Position numbers and translations under genes: made by a program | From: CAXBYZ01 sp963980215 | Lineage (GTDB): Bacteria; Patescibacteriota; Microgenomatia; UBA1400; CG1-02-47-37 | Reading direction: 5' to 3' | DNA length: 51,406 nt | Assembly (NCBI GenBank): GCA_963980215.1 | Contig: CAXBYZ010000005.1 | Coordinates: 1 to 51,406, forward strand | In this document: positions 7,918 through 14,583 of the stretch, piece after piece | Numbering within the stretch: the stretch's first letter is position 1 | How the letters are laid out: the number at the start of each line of letters is the position of its first letter | Notes under the pieces: model-generated | What the model was told of the DNA's origin: nothing | What the model saw: the letters and a program-made list of their open reading frames with translations, nothing else | Databases searched by the model: none

Positions 7918-8778
7918 ATGAGCTTATTTCAAACCAAAGAGTATCAAGAATTGTTTTTAAAACACTTTGGGGGTGAGGTACTCTGGACGGAGTATGGAGG
8001 CTTTGAAGTGATTGATAATCGGGTGGTGTTGTTGGGGATGAAGCCGATCTTAGGAAAAGAGGAAGTGACGGATTATGGAGATATTGTGGCTGAAGATAAA
8101 AAGCAAGCCTGGAAAGAGTTGATTAAAGAGTTTAACAAGAGGGGAGTAAAAAAACTCCAGCTTGATTATGTTAGAGAGGATAGCGAGACAATTAAGGCCT
8201 TAAAAGGCCTGCAGGGATGGACCCTGCAGGTGGAAAAACAGGAGGTGGCACCGTATATTGAGTTGCCGGAATCTTGGGATGAGTACTTATTATCTTTAGA
8301 GCGAAAACAGAGAAAAGAGTTGAAGCGAAAGATTAGAAGATTGGAAGAAAAAAACTCGTTTTATCAGTGTAAGCCGGAGACGGTAAGACAAGATTTTGAG
8401 GAGTTTGTGAAGTTACATCGACTTTCTGATCCTGATAAAAATAAGTTTATGAGTGAGAAGATGAAAGAGTTTTTTTGGGCGGTAAAAACTTGTAAGTTTC
8501 CCGGTTGGCAGTCACATCTTTGTTTTTTGAGGATTGATAAAAAAGTGGTGGCCAGTGTGATGACGTTTGAGAGTGATGATGAAGTGTGGTTGTATAACTC
8601 TGGTTATGATCCTGAGTTTAGTTACTATAGCGTGGGGTTATTATTAAAATCTTATAAGATAAAAAAGGCGATTGAGGATGGTAAAAAACGATATGATTTT
8701 TTAAGGGGAAATGAGAGGTATAAGTATGATCTGGGGGCTAAGGATTTGCAGTTGTATCAGATAGTGATTGAGTGGTAA
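7918..8778 (+). CDS. FemAB/GNAT-like peptidyl or acyl transferase
   Basis: This is an acetyltransferase-fold protein resembling the Acetyltransf_6/FemAB group, which adds amino acids to lipid II peptides or acylates surface sugars. The N-terminal SLFQTKEYQELFLKHFGGEVLW segment, the central SLERKQRKELKRKIRRLEE helix (about residues 126-145) and the C-terminal YNSGYDPEFSYYSVGLLL...YDFLRGNERYKYDLGA block (about 225-275) are typical of the group. A 23-base palindrome (8208-8230) lies within it and encodes GLQGWTLQ in a loop before the PYIELPESW strand. The exact substrate is unresolved; a cell-wall role is the likeliest guess. Confidence 0.72.
   Translation: MSLFQTKEYQELFLKHFGGEVLWTEYGGFEVIDNRVVLLGMKPILGKEEVTDYGDIVAEDKKQAWKELIKEFNKRGVKKLQLDYVREDSETIKALKGLQGWTLQVEKQEVAPYIELPESWDEYLLSLERKQRKELKRKIRRLEEKNSFYQCKPETVRQDFEEFVKLHRLSDPDKNKFMSEKMKEFFWAVKTCKFPGWQSHLCFLRIDKKVVASVMTFESDDEVWLYNSGYDPEFSYYSVGLLLKSYKIKKAIEDGKKRYDFLRGNERYKYDLGAKDLQLYQIVIEW
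8208..8230. repeat. 23-bp in-gene palindrome, CCTGCAGG family
   Basis: The arms CCTGCAGGG and CCCTGCAGG pair over 9 bp around the loop ATGGA. It is inside the FemAB-like gene and keeps the frame open. A near-copy (20 of 23 bases) lies inside the adenosyltransferase gene at 46577-46599, read there in another codon phase. Confidence 0.8.
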
Positions 8779-8779
8779 T

Positions 8780-8806
8780 ACTCCTACTTGACTGGTAGGA
8801 GTTTAT
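8780..8806 (+). terminator. Hairpin terminator after FemAB-like gene
   Basis: The arms ACTCCTAC (8780-8787) and GTAGGAGT (8795-8802) form an 8-bp stem with a 7-base loop, followed by a short TTATT. The loop carries the -35 element of the next gene. Confidence 0.6.
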
Positions 8807-8816
8807 TGGGTAGACT
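8788..8816 (+). promoter_or_regulatory. Sigma-70 promoter of thioredoxin-like gene
   Basis: TTGACT (8788-8793), a 17-base spacer and TAGACT (8811-8816). The -10 ends six bases before the ATG at 8823, so the predicted first transcribed base is about the A of the ATG. Confidence 0.75.
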
Positions 8817-8822
8817 TTTGAT

Positions 8823-9278
8823 ATGAAAAAGATGGCGATGGCAATTGGTTTAATAGTAGTGATAGCGGGAGCCTTTGTGGTTGGGACTCAAAGAGTAGAT
8901 GAGTGCCAGGGAAGTACTTGTGTAGTTGACATGGAAGAGATTGAAACTGAAGAAGTTGAGTTAAGCGAGAGTGGAAGATACGTTGAGTACTCTGAGTTGG
9001 CTTTGGCAACTGCGAGAGAGAGGGGTAGGGTATTGTTATTTTTTAAGGCCAATTGGTGTTCAACTTGCGGAGTTTTGGATAAAGAAATAATCGAGCAATC
9101 TAGTGAAATACCAGAGGATGTGACGATTTTAAAGGTTGATTTTGATAACAACAAAGAGTTGGTAAAAAAGTATCAGGTAATTATTCAACATACTTTGGTG
9201 CAGATTGACAAAGATGGAAATGAGTTAGTGAAGTGGGTGGGTGGAGATTTGGAGATGATTAAAAATAAAGTAGTGTAG
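8823..9278 (+). CDS. Membrane-anchored thioredoxin-fold protein
   Basis: This is a thioredoxin-like protein with an N-terminal hydrophobic anchor (about residues 5-22), placing the redox domain outside the membrane. The active-site motif is WCSTC within FFKANWCSTCGVLDKEI near residue 77. The later strand VTILKVDFDNNKELVKKYQV is typical; the usual cis-Pro region reads IIQHTLVQI, so the conserved Pro appears to be absent. Two additional Cys (ECQGSTCVV) sit just after the anchor. It could reduce or oxidise exported proteins. It has its own strong promoter with apparent leaderless start. Confidence 0.78.
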   Translation: MKKMAMAIGLIVVIAGAFVVGTQRVDECQGSTCVVDMEEIETEEVELSESGRYVEYSELALATARERGRVLLFFKANWCSTCGVLDKEIIEQSSEIPEDVTILKVDFDNNKELVKKYQVIIQHTLVQIDKDGNELVKWVGGDLEMIKNKVV

Positions 9279-9321
9279 AGGGAAGGAAAAGAGATAAGAA
9301 GTACTGTGTTAAACTAGGCTT

Positions 9322-9540
9322 ATGTGTTTTGCGGTGCCTCTACAGATAAAAGAGAAAAAAGGAGATAAATTTGTGATGGAGAGTGGTCGAGTGGTGAAGA
9401 GTTTAGTTAAGGGAGTAAAGATAGGAGATTACTTGATTTGCCAACATGACATGGGAGTTGATAAACTAAGTAAAGCTGAAGCACAAAAGATGCGAAAAGC
9501 TATTAAAGGAGTTAGTGATGATATGCAAGCAAGGGATTAA
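9322..9540 (+). CDS. hypC: HypC/HupF-type hydrogenase assembly chaperone
   Basis: This is the small chaperone that, with HypD, carries the Fe(CN)2CO unit and docks on the NiFe hydrogenase large subunit precursor. The diagnostic N-terminus MCFAVP (Met-Cys-x-x-x-Pro; the Cys is the essential residue) is present. It is followed by the OB-fold-like VKSLVKGVKIGDYLICQHDMGVDKLSKAEA segment, matching the GDYVLVHxGFAIxxL region of the family. The length (72 residues) is normal. A TAAACT -10 box (9310-9315) ends six bases before the ATG. The hydrogenase subunits lie 2-4 kb downstream on the other strand; no other hyp genes are in the window. Confidence 0.88.
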   Translation: MCFAVPLQIKEKKGDKFVMESGRVVKSLVKGVKIGDYLICQHDMGVDKLSKAEAQKMRKAIKGVSDDMQARD

Positions 9541-10423
9541 GTTAGCTTTGCTAACAGCTATAATTTCTGGAGTGTCGGTGTTTGTGAATAGATATGCTGT
9601 TAAGGCTGTGGGAGACCCCTTGGTGTACGCGACGGTGAAGAATCTAGGAGTGGGGTTGTTGATGGCGGTTTATTTAGCCAACAAGAGAGTAAATTTGAGA
9701 GCAATAACCAAGAAAGATTGGGTTAAGCTGGTAGCTATTGGAGTGATCGGGGGATCTTTGCCTTTCTATTTATTTTTTAAGGGGTTACTTTTAGCTGAGT
9801 CGGCTAAGGCGGCCTTGATTCATAAAACCCTAATTATTTGGATAGCAGTGTGGGCAGTACCAATGTTGAAGGAAAAGATTTCTTTAAAACAACTTGGAGC
9901 TTTGGGATTGATACTAGTTAGTAACTTTATAATTGGAGGAGTGGGAGAGTGGTCGTGGGGAGTGGGAGAGTGGATGATCCTTGGAGCAACGATTTTGTGG
10001 GCGATTGAAAATGTGGTGGCTAAAGTTACTTTAAGAAAAGTTGAAGTAGATGTGATAGTGGGAGCAAGAATGATTTTAGGATCAATTTTATTGCTTATGG
10101 CAACGACTATGACAGGTAAATTAAACTTAATTTTTAAACTTTCTTTATCTTCATGGGGGATGGTGTTAGTGACAGTTATTTTACTCGGGGGATATGTGAT
10201 GAGCTGGTATCGGGCAATAAGTAAAGCGCCGGTGACTTTGGTGGCTAGTGTGCTTAGTTTGGGAGCAGTGGTAACCAACATATTATCTAGTATATTTATT
10301 ACTCGAAACTTAAGTGTAGGGATGTTACAGCAGACTATTTTATTAGTAGCGGGAGTGTGGTTTTTTAGTTTGGAGGTAAGAAAAAATGCAGGGAATGCTA
10401 AGGTGCGCTCGGTACGCATTTAG
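9518..10423 (+). CDS. EamA/DMT-family transporter
   Basis: This is a ten-helix drug/metabolite transporter superfamily permease with two EamA repeats. The first runs through VGDPLVYATVKNLGVG...SLPFYLFFKGLLLAESAKAALIHKT (about residues 30-115) and the second through EWMILGATILWAIENVVAKVTL...YRAISKAPVTLVASVLSLGAVVTNILS (about 148-260). An ATG at 9518 is preferred: AAAGGAG at 9505-9511 is six bases upstream, whereas the in-frame GTG at 9515 would be too close. It overlaps hypC by 23 bases. A 21-bp tandem duplication lies mid-gene. The substrate is unknown; sitting in a hydrogenase cluster may hint at nickel or a small metabolite, but nothing in the sequence shows it. Confidence 0.82.
   Translation: MICKQGIKLALLTAIISGVSVFVNRYAVKAVGDPLVYATVKNLGVGLLMAVYLANKRVNLRAITKKDWVKLVAIGVIGGSLPFYLFFKGLLLAESAKAALIHKTLIIWIAVWAVPMLKEKISLKQLGALGLILVSNFIIGGVGEWSWGVGEWMILGATILWAIENVVAKVTLRKVEVDVIVGARMILGSILLLMATTMTGKLNLIFKLSLSSWGMVLVTVILLGGYVMSWYRAISKAPVTLVASVLSLGAVVTNILSSIFITRNLSVGMLQQTILLVAGVWFFSLEVRKNAGNAKVRSVRI
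9938..9973 (+). repeat. 21-bp period tandem duplication in EamA gene
   Basis: Two exact copies of GGAGTGGGAGAGTGG (9938-9952 and 9959-9973) occur at a 21-base period, encoding GVGEW twice, at the loop between the two EamA repeats. Confidence 0.85.
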
Positions 10424-11120
10424 TCCAAATAAACTAAAGTACTGTGGCCCAAATGATAAAAACTTTCAGTTGTTTTCTCATATAACAGAGGGAGTAGAAG
10501 ACCAAGGATTGGTAGAAATTTTGGATGATTTTTCGGCGATGTATCCATACTTGCAGTTAATAGCGAGAGAAAATAATATTGTTGACCCCTTGGACGAGAG
10601 AGTAGTAGAAGCCTACTGGATAGGAAATGAGTTGCTAGAAGGAGTGAAGTCAAAAGGATTTTTTGATTACTTGAAAGAGGGAAAGTATACAAAAGAGAAA
10701 ATTAAGCCAAAAGACTTAAAGTGGATAGTAGATAAAGTACCGATGGGGGCTAAGGTACACCATAGCTTCCATGTATTTAATGTTTGGAGTAAAACTGACC
10801 ATGAAGCAAAATCTCAGATGGTGTCGACTATGAATAGTTGTCGAATTTCTTGGGGGGAGATAAAGAGCAAGGAAAAGAGTAAGCTTAAAGTGAAGACACA
10901 AGAGTTGGTTTATGAAGAAGGTAAGTTGAAGTTAGTGCCAAAAAAAATACGAGAAGTAAGTTGGAGGATTGGAGACAAGGAGTTGATTAAAGATATTAAG
11001 AAAGGGGATTTGATAACTATTCATTGGGGTTGGGTGTGTGAAAAGGTGAGTAAATTCCAGGTTCGGAACCTGGAAAAGTATACGGAGTATCATTTGAGTT
11101 TGGCAAATTTAACCATATGA
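10386..11120 (+). CDS. Hydrogenase-locus protein of unknown function
   Basis: I am not certain of its family; it may belong to the DUF6390 group. It is 244 residues, soluble, with no signal peptide. The N-terminus RCARYAFSPNKLKYCGP has two Cys. The middle holds a VHHSFHVFNVWSK segment with three His. Near residue 150 there is STMNSCRISWGEI, and near the end LITIHWGWVCEKV. It overlaps the EamA gene by 38 bases, has GGAGGT at 10372-10377, and overlaps the maturation protease by 4 bases, so it is translationally tied to hydrogenase maturation. A 21-bp palindrome encodes FQVRNLE near its C-terminus. Confidence 0.7.
   Translation: MQGMLRCARYAFSPNKLKYCGPNDKNFQLFSHITEGVEDQGLVEILDDFSAMYPYLQLIARENNIVDPLDERVVEAYWIGNELLEGVKSKGFFDYLKEGKYTKEKIKPKDLKWIVDKVPMGAKVHHSFHVFNVWSKTDHEAKSQMVSTMNSCRISWGEIKSKEKSKLKVKTQELVYEEGKLKLVPKKIREVSWRIGDKELIKDIKKGDLITIHWGWVCEKVSKFQVRNLEKYTEYHLSLANLTI
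11055..11075. repeat. 21-bp in-gene palindrome, CCAGG variant
   Basis: Arms TTCCAGGTTC and GAACCTGGAA form a perfect 10-bp palindrome around one G. It is read in frame as FQVRNLE inside the unknown hydrogenase-locus gene. The 24 bases from GAGTAAA into the right arm recur at 11500-11523. Confidence 0.88.
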
Positions 11121-11494
11121 AAGTATCGGTGTTTGGAAATCCGGATGTAAAGATTGACAGTTTGGTAGTTGGGTTGGTGTCGGAATTGAAACTAAGATTG
11201 CCGGAGGTGGAGTTTATTGTTGAGGATCCAAGCGAGGGGTTAAAACCGCCGAAGGATGGAGTGTGGGTGATTTTGGATGTGGCGACGGGAATAGATGAGA
11301 TAAAGGTGTTTGAGGATCTTTCTAAGTTATCAGCGACAAGAAAATCTAGCTTGCATGATTATGATGTTGCTATGGAGCTTCTCTTATTAAAGAAGATTGG
11401 AAGATTGGTCAAGGTAAAGATAGTGGCGGTGCCGATTGAGATGGAGAGAGAGAAAGCCTTTAAAGAAATTATTAATATTCTTGAATCTTCTTGA
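11117..11494 (+). CDS. NiFe hydrogenase maturation protease (HycI/HyaD-like)
   Basis: This is a hydrogenase-specific endopeptidase of the HycI/HybD superfamily, which clips the C-terminal tail of the large subunit after nickel insertion. The N-terminal VFGNPDVKIDSLVVGLV corresponds to the GNPLxxDDGxG signature (one acidic ligand, Asp at residue 13). The middle has VILDVATGIDEIKVF (second acidic ligand) and the HDYDVAMELLLLKK segment matches the His-Gly/Asp-Leu region. At 125 residues it is shorter than the usual 150-160. It overlaps the preceding gene by four bases. Its presumed target, the large subunit, is encoded convergently 34 bases away. Confidence 0.75.
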   Translation: MKVSVFGNPDVKIDSLVVGLVSELKLRLPEVEFIVEDPSEGLKPPKDGVWVILDVATGIDEIKVFEDLSKLSATRKSSLHDYDVAMELLLLKKIGRLVKVKIVAVPIEMEREKAFKEIINILESS

Positions 11495-11506
11495 GTCTTG
11501 AGTAAA

Positions 11507-11527
11507 TTCCAGGTTCGGAACCTCGAA
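11507..11527. repeat. Hybrid palindrome between protease and hydrogenase genes
   Basis: The left arm is TTCCAGGTTC (as at 11055) and the right arm is GAACCTCGAA (as in the TTCGAGG family), so it is a mosaic of the two variants. It sits between convergent stop codons and may act as a bidirectional terminator. Confidence 0.75.
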
Positions 11528-11528
11528 T

Positions 11529-12887
11529 TTAGTTCCAGTTGATGGTGAGGAAGTGGGCGGCGCAGGACATGCAGGGGTCGTAGGCACGGATTAGTACCTC
11601 GATTTCGTGTTCGAGCTCTTCTTTGAGCTTAGCTGGTAGAGAAGGTTCCGAACTAGGTCCGACTAGGGTCGGACTCGCAAGAGTACTTGCTGAAGTTGCG
11701 GAACCCAACTTATTCTCGACTAAGAGTTTGATATCGTTCTCGATGTTTAACTGGTTTTGGCCGGTGGGAACTAGAATTTCGGCATCTTTGACTAGATTGT
11801 TTTCTATAGTGAGACGGTGATAGAGAATGCCTCGGGGGGCTTCGACGACACCAAAGCCGGTGCCTGAAGTTTTGGTAGCTTTAATTAGAGGCTCAAAGGT
11901 GAAGGTGGTAGAAGAAAGAATTGCCAAAGAGTCGTCTATAGCGTTTAGGATTTCGATTGCCTGAGCTAAGTTGTTGTGAAAGATGTTTTTAGAGGGAAAT
12001 AAGTCAAGGGTTTGAACAATATCTGTTTGGGTCTTTTGATTTAGGGCCTTTTTGTTTAGGTTAAGTCTTGCTAAGGCACCGGTCATGTAGAAGCCCTGTT
12101 TATAGGTGTAGGCGGCGGCGTGAGAGTACTTTAGGTCTTTGTGTTCTAGTTGGCCTCGGTATTCTTCTGAAGGGATGTCGATACCATCAGTGCTAACTAC
12201 TCGACCCTTGATGTATGAGTAGGTGGGGTCATTTAGGGCTAGATAGGGGATTTTTTGGAGTTGTTTGAACTTGGAGTTGGCAAAGATTTTGATTAATCTT
12301 AAAACAGCGGGGCGGATGTTTTTTAGCTTGGTGACGACGTCTTTTGCTTTGGATTCTTCTGGAAATTTAGTGAAGCCACCGACCATGGGGAGGGGGGCAT
12401 GAACTGATCTACCCCCGGTAAGGATAGAGAGTTGGTTACCGGCATCTTTAACTTCGAAGGTGTCGTGAAGGAGTTGGTGTTGGTGATCGTCTTTTTCATC
12501 AAAATCTAGAATAGAAGCTTTGTCGTATAGATCTGGTAAAACAAAGACATAGAGATGAAGGGCGTGGTCTCTAATAATAAGACCGTTGTTGACTAGACGT
12601 CGAAGAGTTTGGGTTTGGGTTGAAGGGGTGATGTCTAGGGCCTGTTCGACAGCTTCGATGGCAGCCATGATGTGGGCATTTGAACAAGTGCCACAGATGC
12701 GGGCTAGTAAAGCGGGGGCGGCAAGAGCTGGCTTGCCTTCGATAGCTTTGGTGTAGAAACGTTTGTACTCGGTGATTTTAAAGTGACACTTGGTGACTTT
12801 ATTATCTTTGATAGATAGATCTAAACCAGCGGCCCCTTCGATTTTACAAATCTCTTCGAGTGATAGATCTAAATTTACTTGATGCAT
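11529..12887 (-). CDS. NiFe hydrogenase large (alpha) subunit, group 3-like
   Basis: This is the catalytic subunit that binds the NiFe(CN)2CO centre. Both pairs of metal-ligand cysteines are present: RICGTCSNAH (about residue 63, L1 motif RxCGxC) and DPCMSCAAH at the C-terminus (L2 motif DPCxxCxxH). Only seven residues (FLTINWN) follow the final His, a short removable tail like that of soluble archaeal sulfhydrogenases. The 452-residue length fits group 3 cytoplasmic enzymes. A low-complexity Ser/Ala/Pro stretch near residues 395-420 is encoded by a 62-bp composite hairpin. The small subunit gene lies upstream on the same strand, separated by a 135-bp repeat. No NAD(P)-binding or diaphorase subunit is adjacent. 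Confidence 0.88.
   Translation of the reverse strand: MHQVNLDLSLEEICKIEGAAGLDLSIKDNKVTKCHFKITEYKRFYTKAIEGKPALAAPALLARICGTCSNAHIMAAIEAVEQALDITPSTQTQTLRRLVNNGLIIRDHALHLYVFVLPDLYDKASILDFDEKDDHQHQLLHDTFEVKDAGNQLSILTGGRSVHAPLPMVGGFTKFPEESKAKDVVTKLKNIRPAVLRLIKIFANSKFKQLQKIPYLALNDPTYSYIKGRVVSTDGIDIPSEEYRGQLEHKDLKYSHAAAYTYKQGFYMTGALARLNLNKKALNQKTQTDIVQTLDLFPSKNIFHNNLAQAIEILNAIDDSLAILSSTTFTFEPLIKATKTSGTGFGVVEAPRGILYHRLTIENNLVKDAEILVPTGQNQLNIENDIKLLVENKLGSATSASTLASPTLVGPSSEPSLPAKLKEELEHEIEVLIRAYDPCMSCAAHFLTINWN
11644..11705. repeat. 62-bp composite hairpin inside hydrogenase large-subunit gene
   Basis: Outer arms GGTTCCG (11644-11650) and CGGAACC (11699-11705) enclose two hairpins: GTCCGAC/GTCGGAC (11657-11674, loop TAGG) and GCAAG/CTTGC (11677-11690, loop AGTA). 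On the minus strand it encodes a Ser/Ala/Thr/Pro-rich insert. Its inner hairpin resembles one at 20577-20594. Confidence 0.8.
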
Positions 12888-12908
12888 ACTATTATTTAGT
12901 TAATTATG

Positions 12909-13043
12909 TTTCGTCTATCATTTTTTTCAGCACCACAAGTTCGTCACTCCTGCGGTGACGACTTCTTGCGTTCTCGACTTGCTGACCCTTCGGGTCCAAG
13001 CTCAGCAAGTCTGCGAAAGCTGCTGTTGAAAAAAGATAAACTG
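12909..13043. repeat. 135-bp multi-hairpin element, copy A
   Basis: This fills most of the 177-base gap between the two hydrogenase subunit genes. It begins TTTCGTC and has an outer T-run/CAG arm (12923-12930) opposite TGAAAAAA (13027-13034). Inside it has a hairpin with CGTCAC/GTGACG (12942-12960) and a 10-bp stem GACTTGCTGA/TCAGCAAGTC (12976-13011) that itself contains GACCC/GGGTC. It ends GATAAACTG. Ends, length and layout match copy B at 20504-20639. Confidence 0.72.
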
Positions 13044-13064
13044 CAACATTAATAATTAACTGCA

Positions 13065-13535
13065 TTATTTATTTTTCTCAATTAATTGATTGATGTAGTC
13101 AATAAATAATTGTTCGTTCATGGGGCAACCGGAGATTTGGTGATCGACTTTGACTATATCTGCTGGAATTTTAACTTGGTCAGCATACTTGAATCTTTCT
13201 AGGATGAATTTGATCTCGGCTTGTTGTTTGTCATTAAATTGGTTGCGTTGAGCTGAGGGTTGGCCGGTAACGGCACAAGAACCAATAGCCACGACAGTTT
13301 TGGCTAGCTTTCTAATTTGTTTTAGTTTTTCTTCTTGATCTTTGGCGGAGATAGCACCTTCGACAAAAGCAACATCCATGGGTCCGAGTTTGGGAGATTT
13401 TCTGAAAACTTTAGCGTACTTGAAGTCTAGGCGGGGGAGCCAGTCTTTGTAGTGGTTGTTTAAGATCTCGGTCATTAAGATGGTTGAGTCTTCGCAGCAA
13501 GTAAAAGTAAACCAGCCAATAATTAGCTTATTCAT
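13065..13535 (-). CDS. NiFe hydrogenase small subunit (20 kDa NADH-dehydrogenase-like)
   Basis: This is the electron-transfer subunit carrying the proximal iron-sulfur cluster. Cluster-ligand regions are visible: FTCCEDS at residues 11-17, EGAIS near 60, GSCAVTGQP near 87 and SGCPMNE near 134. The family usually has CxxC in the first motif; here two Cys are adjacent (CC). At 156 residues it lacks the C-terminal domain with extra clusters found in larger small subunits, so electrons must leave to an unidentified partner. The TAGACT -10 box (13547-13542) ends six bases before the ATG, and it shares its -35 region with the divergent glpX promoter. Confidence 0.83.
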   Translation of the reverse strand: MNKLIIGWFTFTCCEDSTILMTEILNNHYKDWLPRLDFKYAKVFRKSPKLGPMDVAFVEGAISAKDQEEKLKQIRKLAKTVVAIGSCAVTGQPSAQRNQFNDKQQAEIKFILERFKYADQVKIPADIVKVDHQISGCPMNEQLFIDYINQLIEKNK

Positions 13536-13541
13536 ATGATT

Positions 13542-13570
13542 AGTCTATCAGATTTTGCTTCGCTTGACAG
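13542..13570 (-). promoter_or_regulatory. Promoter of hydrogenase small-subunit gene
   Basis: On the minus strand: CTGTCA (-35, 13570-13565), 17 bases, TAGACT (-10, 13547-13542), then six bases to the ATG at 13535. The -35 overlaps that of the divergent promoter. Confidence 0.65.
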
Positions 13571-13592
13571 CTTGGAGGGTGGCGGATATATT
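13564..13592 (+). promoter_or_regulatory. Promoter of the glpX-fba-pgk operon
   Basis: TTGACA (13564-13569), 17 bases, TATATT (13587-13592). The expected start of transcription is about 13599, which lies between two candidate ATGs (13594 and 13603) and so selects the second. Confidence 0.75.
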
Positions 13593-13602
13593 GATGGGAC
13601 TG

Positions 13603-14565
13603 ATGGAATTTAGTTTAAGTTTGCAGTTATCACACGCAACTGAGATGGCAGCTATAGGAGCGGCGAGAGCGGCGGGATTTGGAGATAAAAATAAAGCGGA
13701 CAAAGCAGCGGTTAAAGCGATGAGAGAGTTTTTTAACGAGGTGGATTTTAATGGGCGAGTGGTGATTGGCGAGGGAGAAAAAGATGAGGCACCGATGTTA
13801 TATATTGGTGAAAAACTAGGAACCGGAAAAGGTAAGGCGGTAGATATTGCGGTGGATCCACTAGAGAATACTACGGCTACTTCTAAACTTGATGGTAGAG
13901 CTATTTGTGTCTTGGCGGCAAGTGAAAAAGGGGGTTTATTCCATGGTCCGGAGATGTATATGGATAAGTTGGTAGTGGGACGGGAAGCCAAGGGTAAGGT
14001 TTATTTGGATGAGAAACCAAAGAATAACTTAAAGGTGATTGCAAAAGCCTTGGATCGTGAGATTCGGGACTTGGTGGTAGTGATTTTGGATAGAGACAGG
14101 CATGAGGAGCTAGTGGCTAGGGTGCGGGAAGCCGGGGCGAGAGTGAGATTAGTGCCGGCGGGGGATTTAACTCCGGGGATTGCGGCTTGTATGCGAGGAA
14201 CTGGCGTACATGCGGTGATGGGAATTGGGGGAGCGCCTGAGGGAGTGTTGACGGCGGCGGCGATGCAGTGTTTGGGTGGGGAAATTCAAGGTAGGTATTG
14301 GCCGAAAAATGAAGAGCAGGTGAAGAAGATGAAGCGTTTGAAGATGGATAGAAACAAAATATATTCTCAGGATGAGTTGGCTAGTGGTAAAGATATTATC
14401 TTTTGTGCTACCGGAGTGACTGATGGGAATTTACTTAAAGGAGTGAGGTTTTTTGGTGGGGGAGCCAGAACTCATTCGTTGGTAATGAGTACTAGTTCAG
14501 GTAAGATTAGATTTATTGATACCACCCACGTGTTTGATAAAAAATTAGTGGATTATAGATTATAA
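13603..14565 (+). CDS. glpX: Class II fructose-1,6-bisphosphatase (GlpX type)
   Basis: This removes the 1-phosphate from fructose 1,6-bisphosphate in gluconeogenesis. Metal and substrate motifs of the lithium-sensitive phosphatase fold are clear: GRVVIGEGEKDEAPMLYIGEKLG (about residues 53-76) and VDIAVDPLENTT (about 83-94, the DPxE core). Also present are LFHGPEMYMDKLVVG near 113, VHAVMGIGGAPEGVLTAAAM near 205 and DIIFCATGVTDGNLLKGV near 270. Two upstream in-frame starts (TTG 13555, ATG 13594) are rejected: the promoter predicts a start site near 13599, and the N-terminus beginning MEFSLSLQ lines up with the length of E. coli GlpX. It is the first gene of an operon with aldolase and phosphoglycerate kinase. 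Confidence 0.92.
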   Translation: MEFSLSLQLSHATEMAAIGAARAAGFGDKNKADKAAVKAMREFFNEVDFNGRVVIGEGEKDEAPMLYIGEKLGTGKGKAVDIAVDPLENTTATSKLDGRAICVLAASEKGGLFHGPEMYMDKLVVGREAKGKVYLDEKPKNNLKVIAKALDREIRDLVVVILDRDRHEELVARVREAGARVRLVPAGDLTPGIAACMRGTGVHAVMGIGGAPEGVLTAAAMQCLGGEIQGRYWPKNEEQVKKMKRLKMDRNKIYSQDELASGKDIIFCATGVTDGNLLKGVRFFGGGARTHSLVMSTSSGKIRFIDTTHVFDKKLVDYRL

Positions 14566-14583
14566 AAATATTAAGGAGAGTGT

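Noticed and set aside
11644..11705. Frameshift or assembly error in the hydrogenase large subunit
   Set aside because: The frame is intact on both sides and the C-terminal DPCxxCxxH motif follows in phase.
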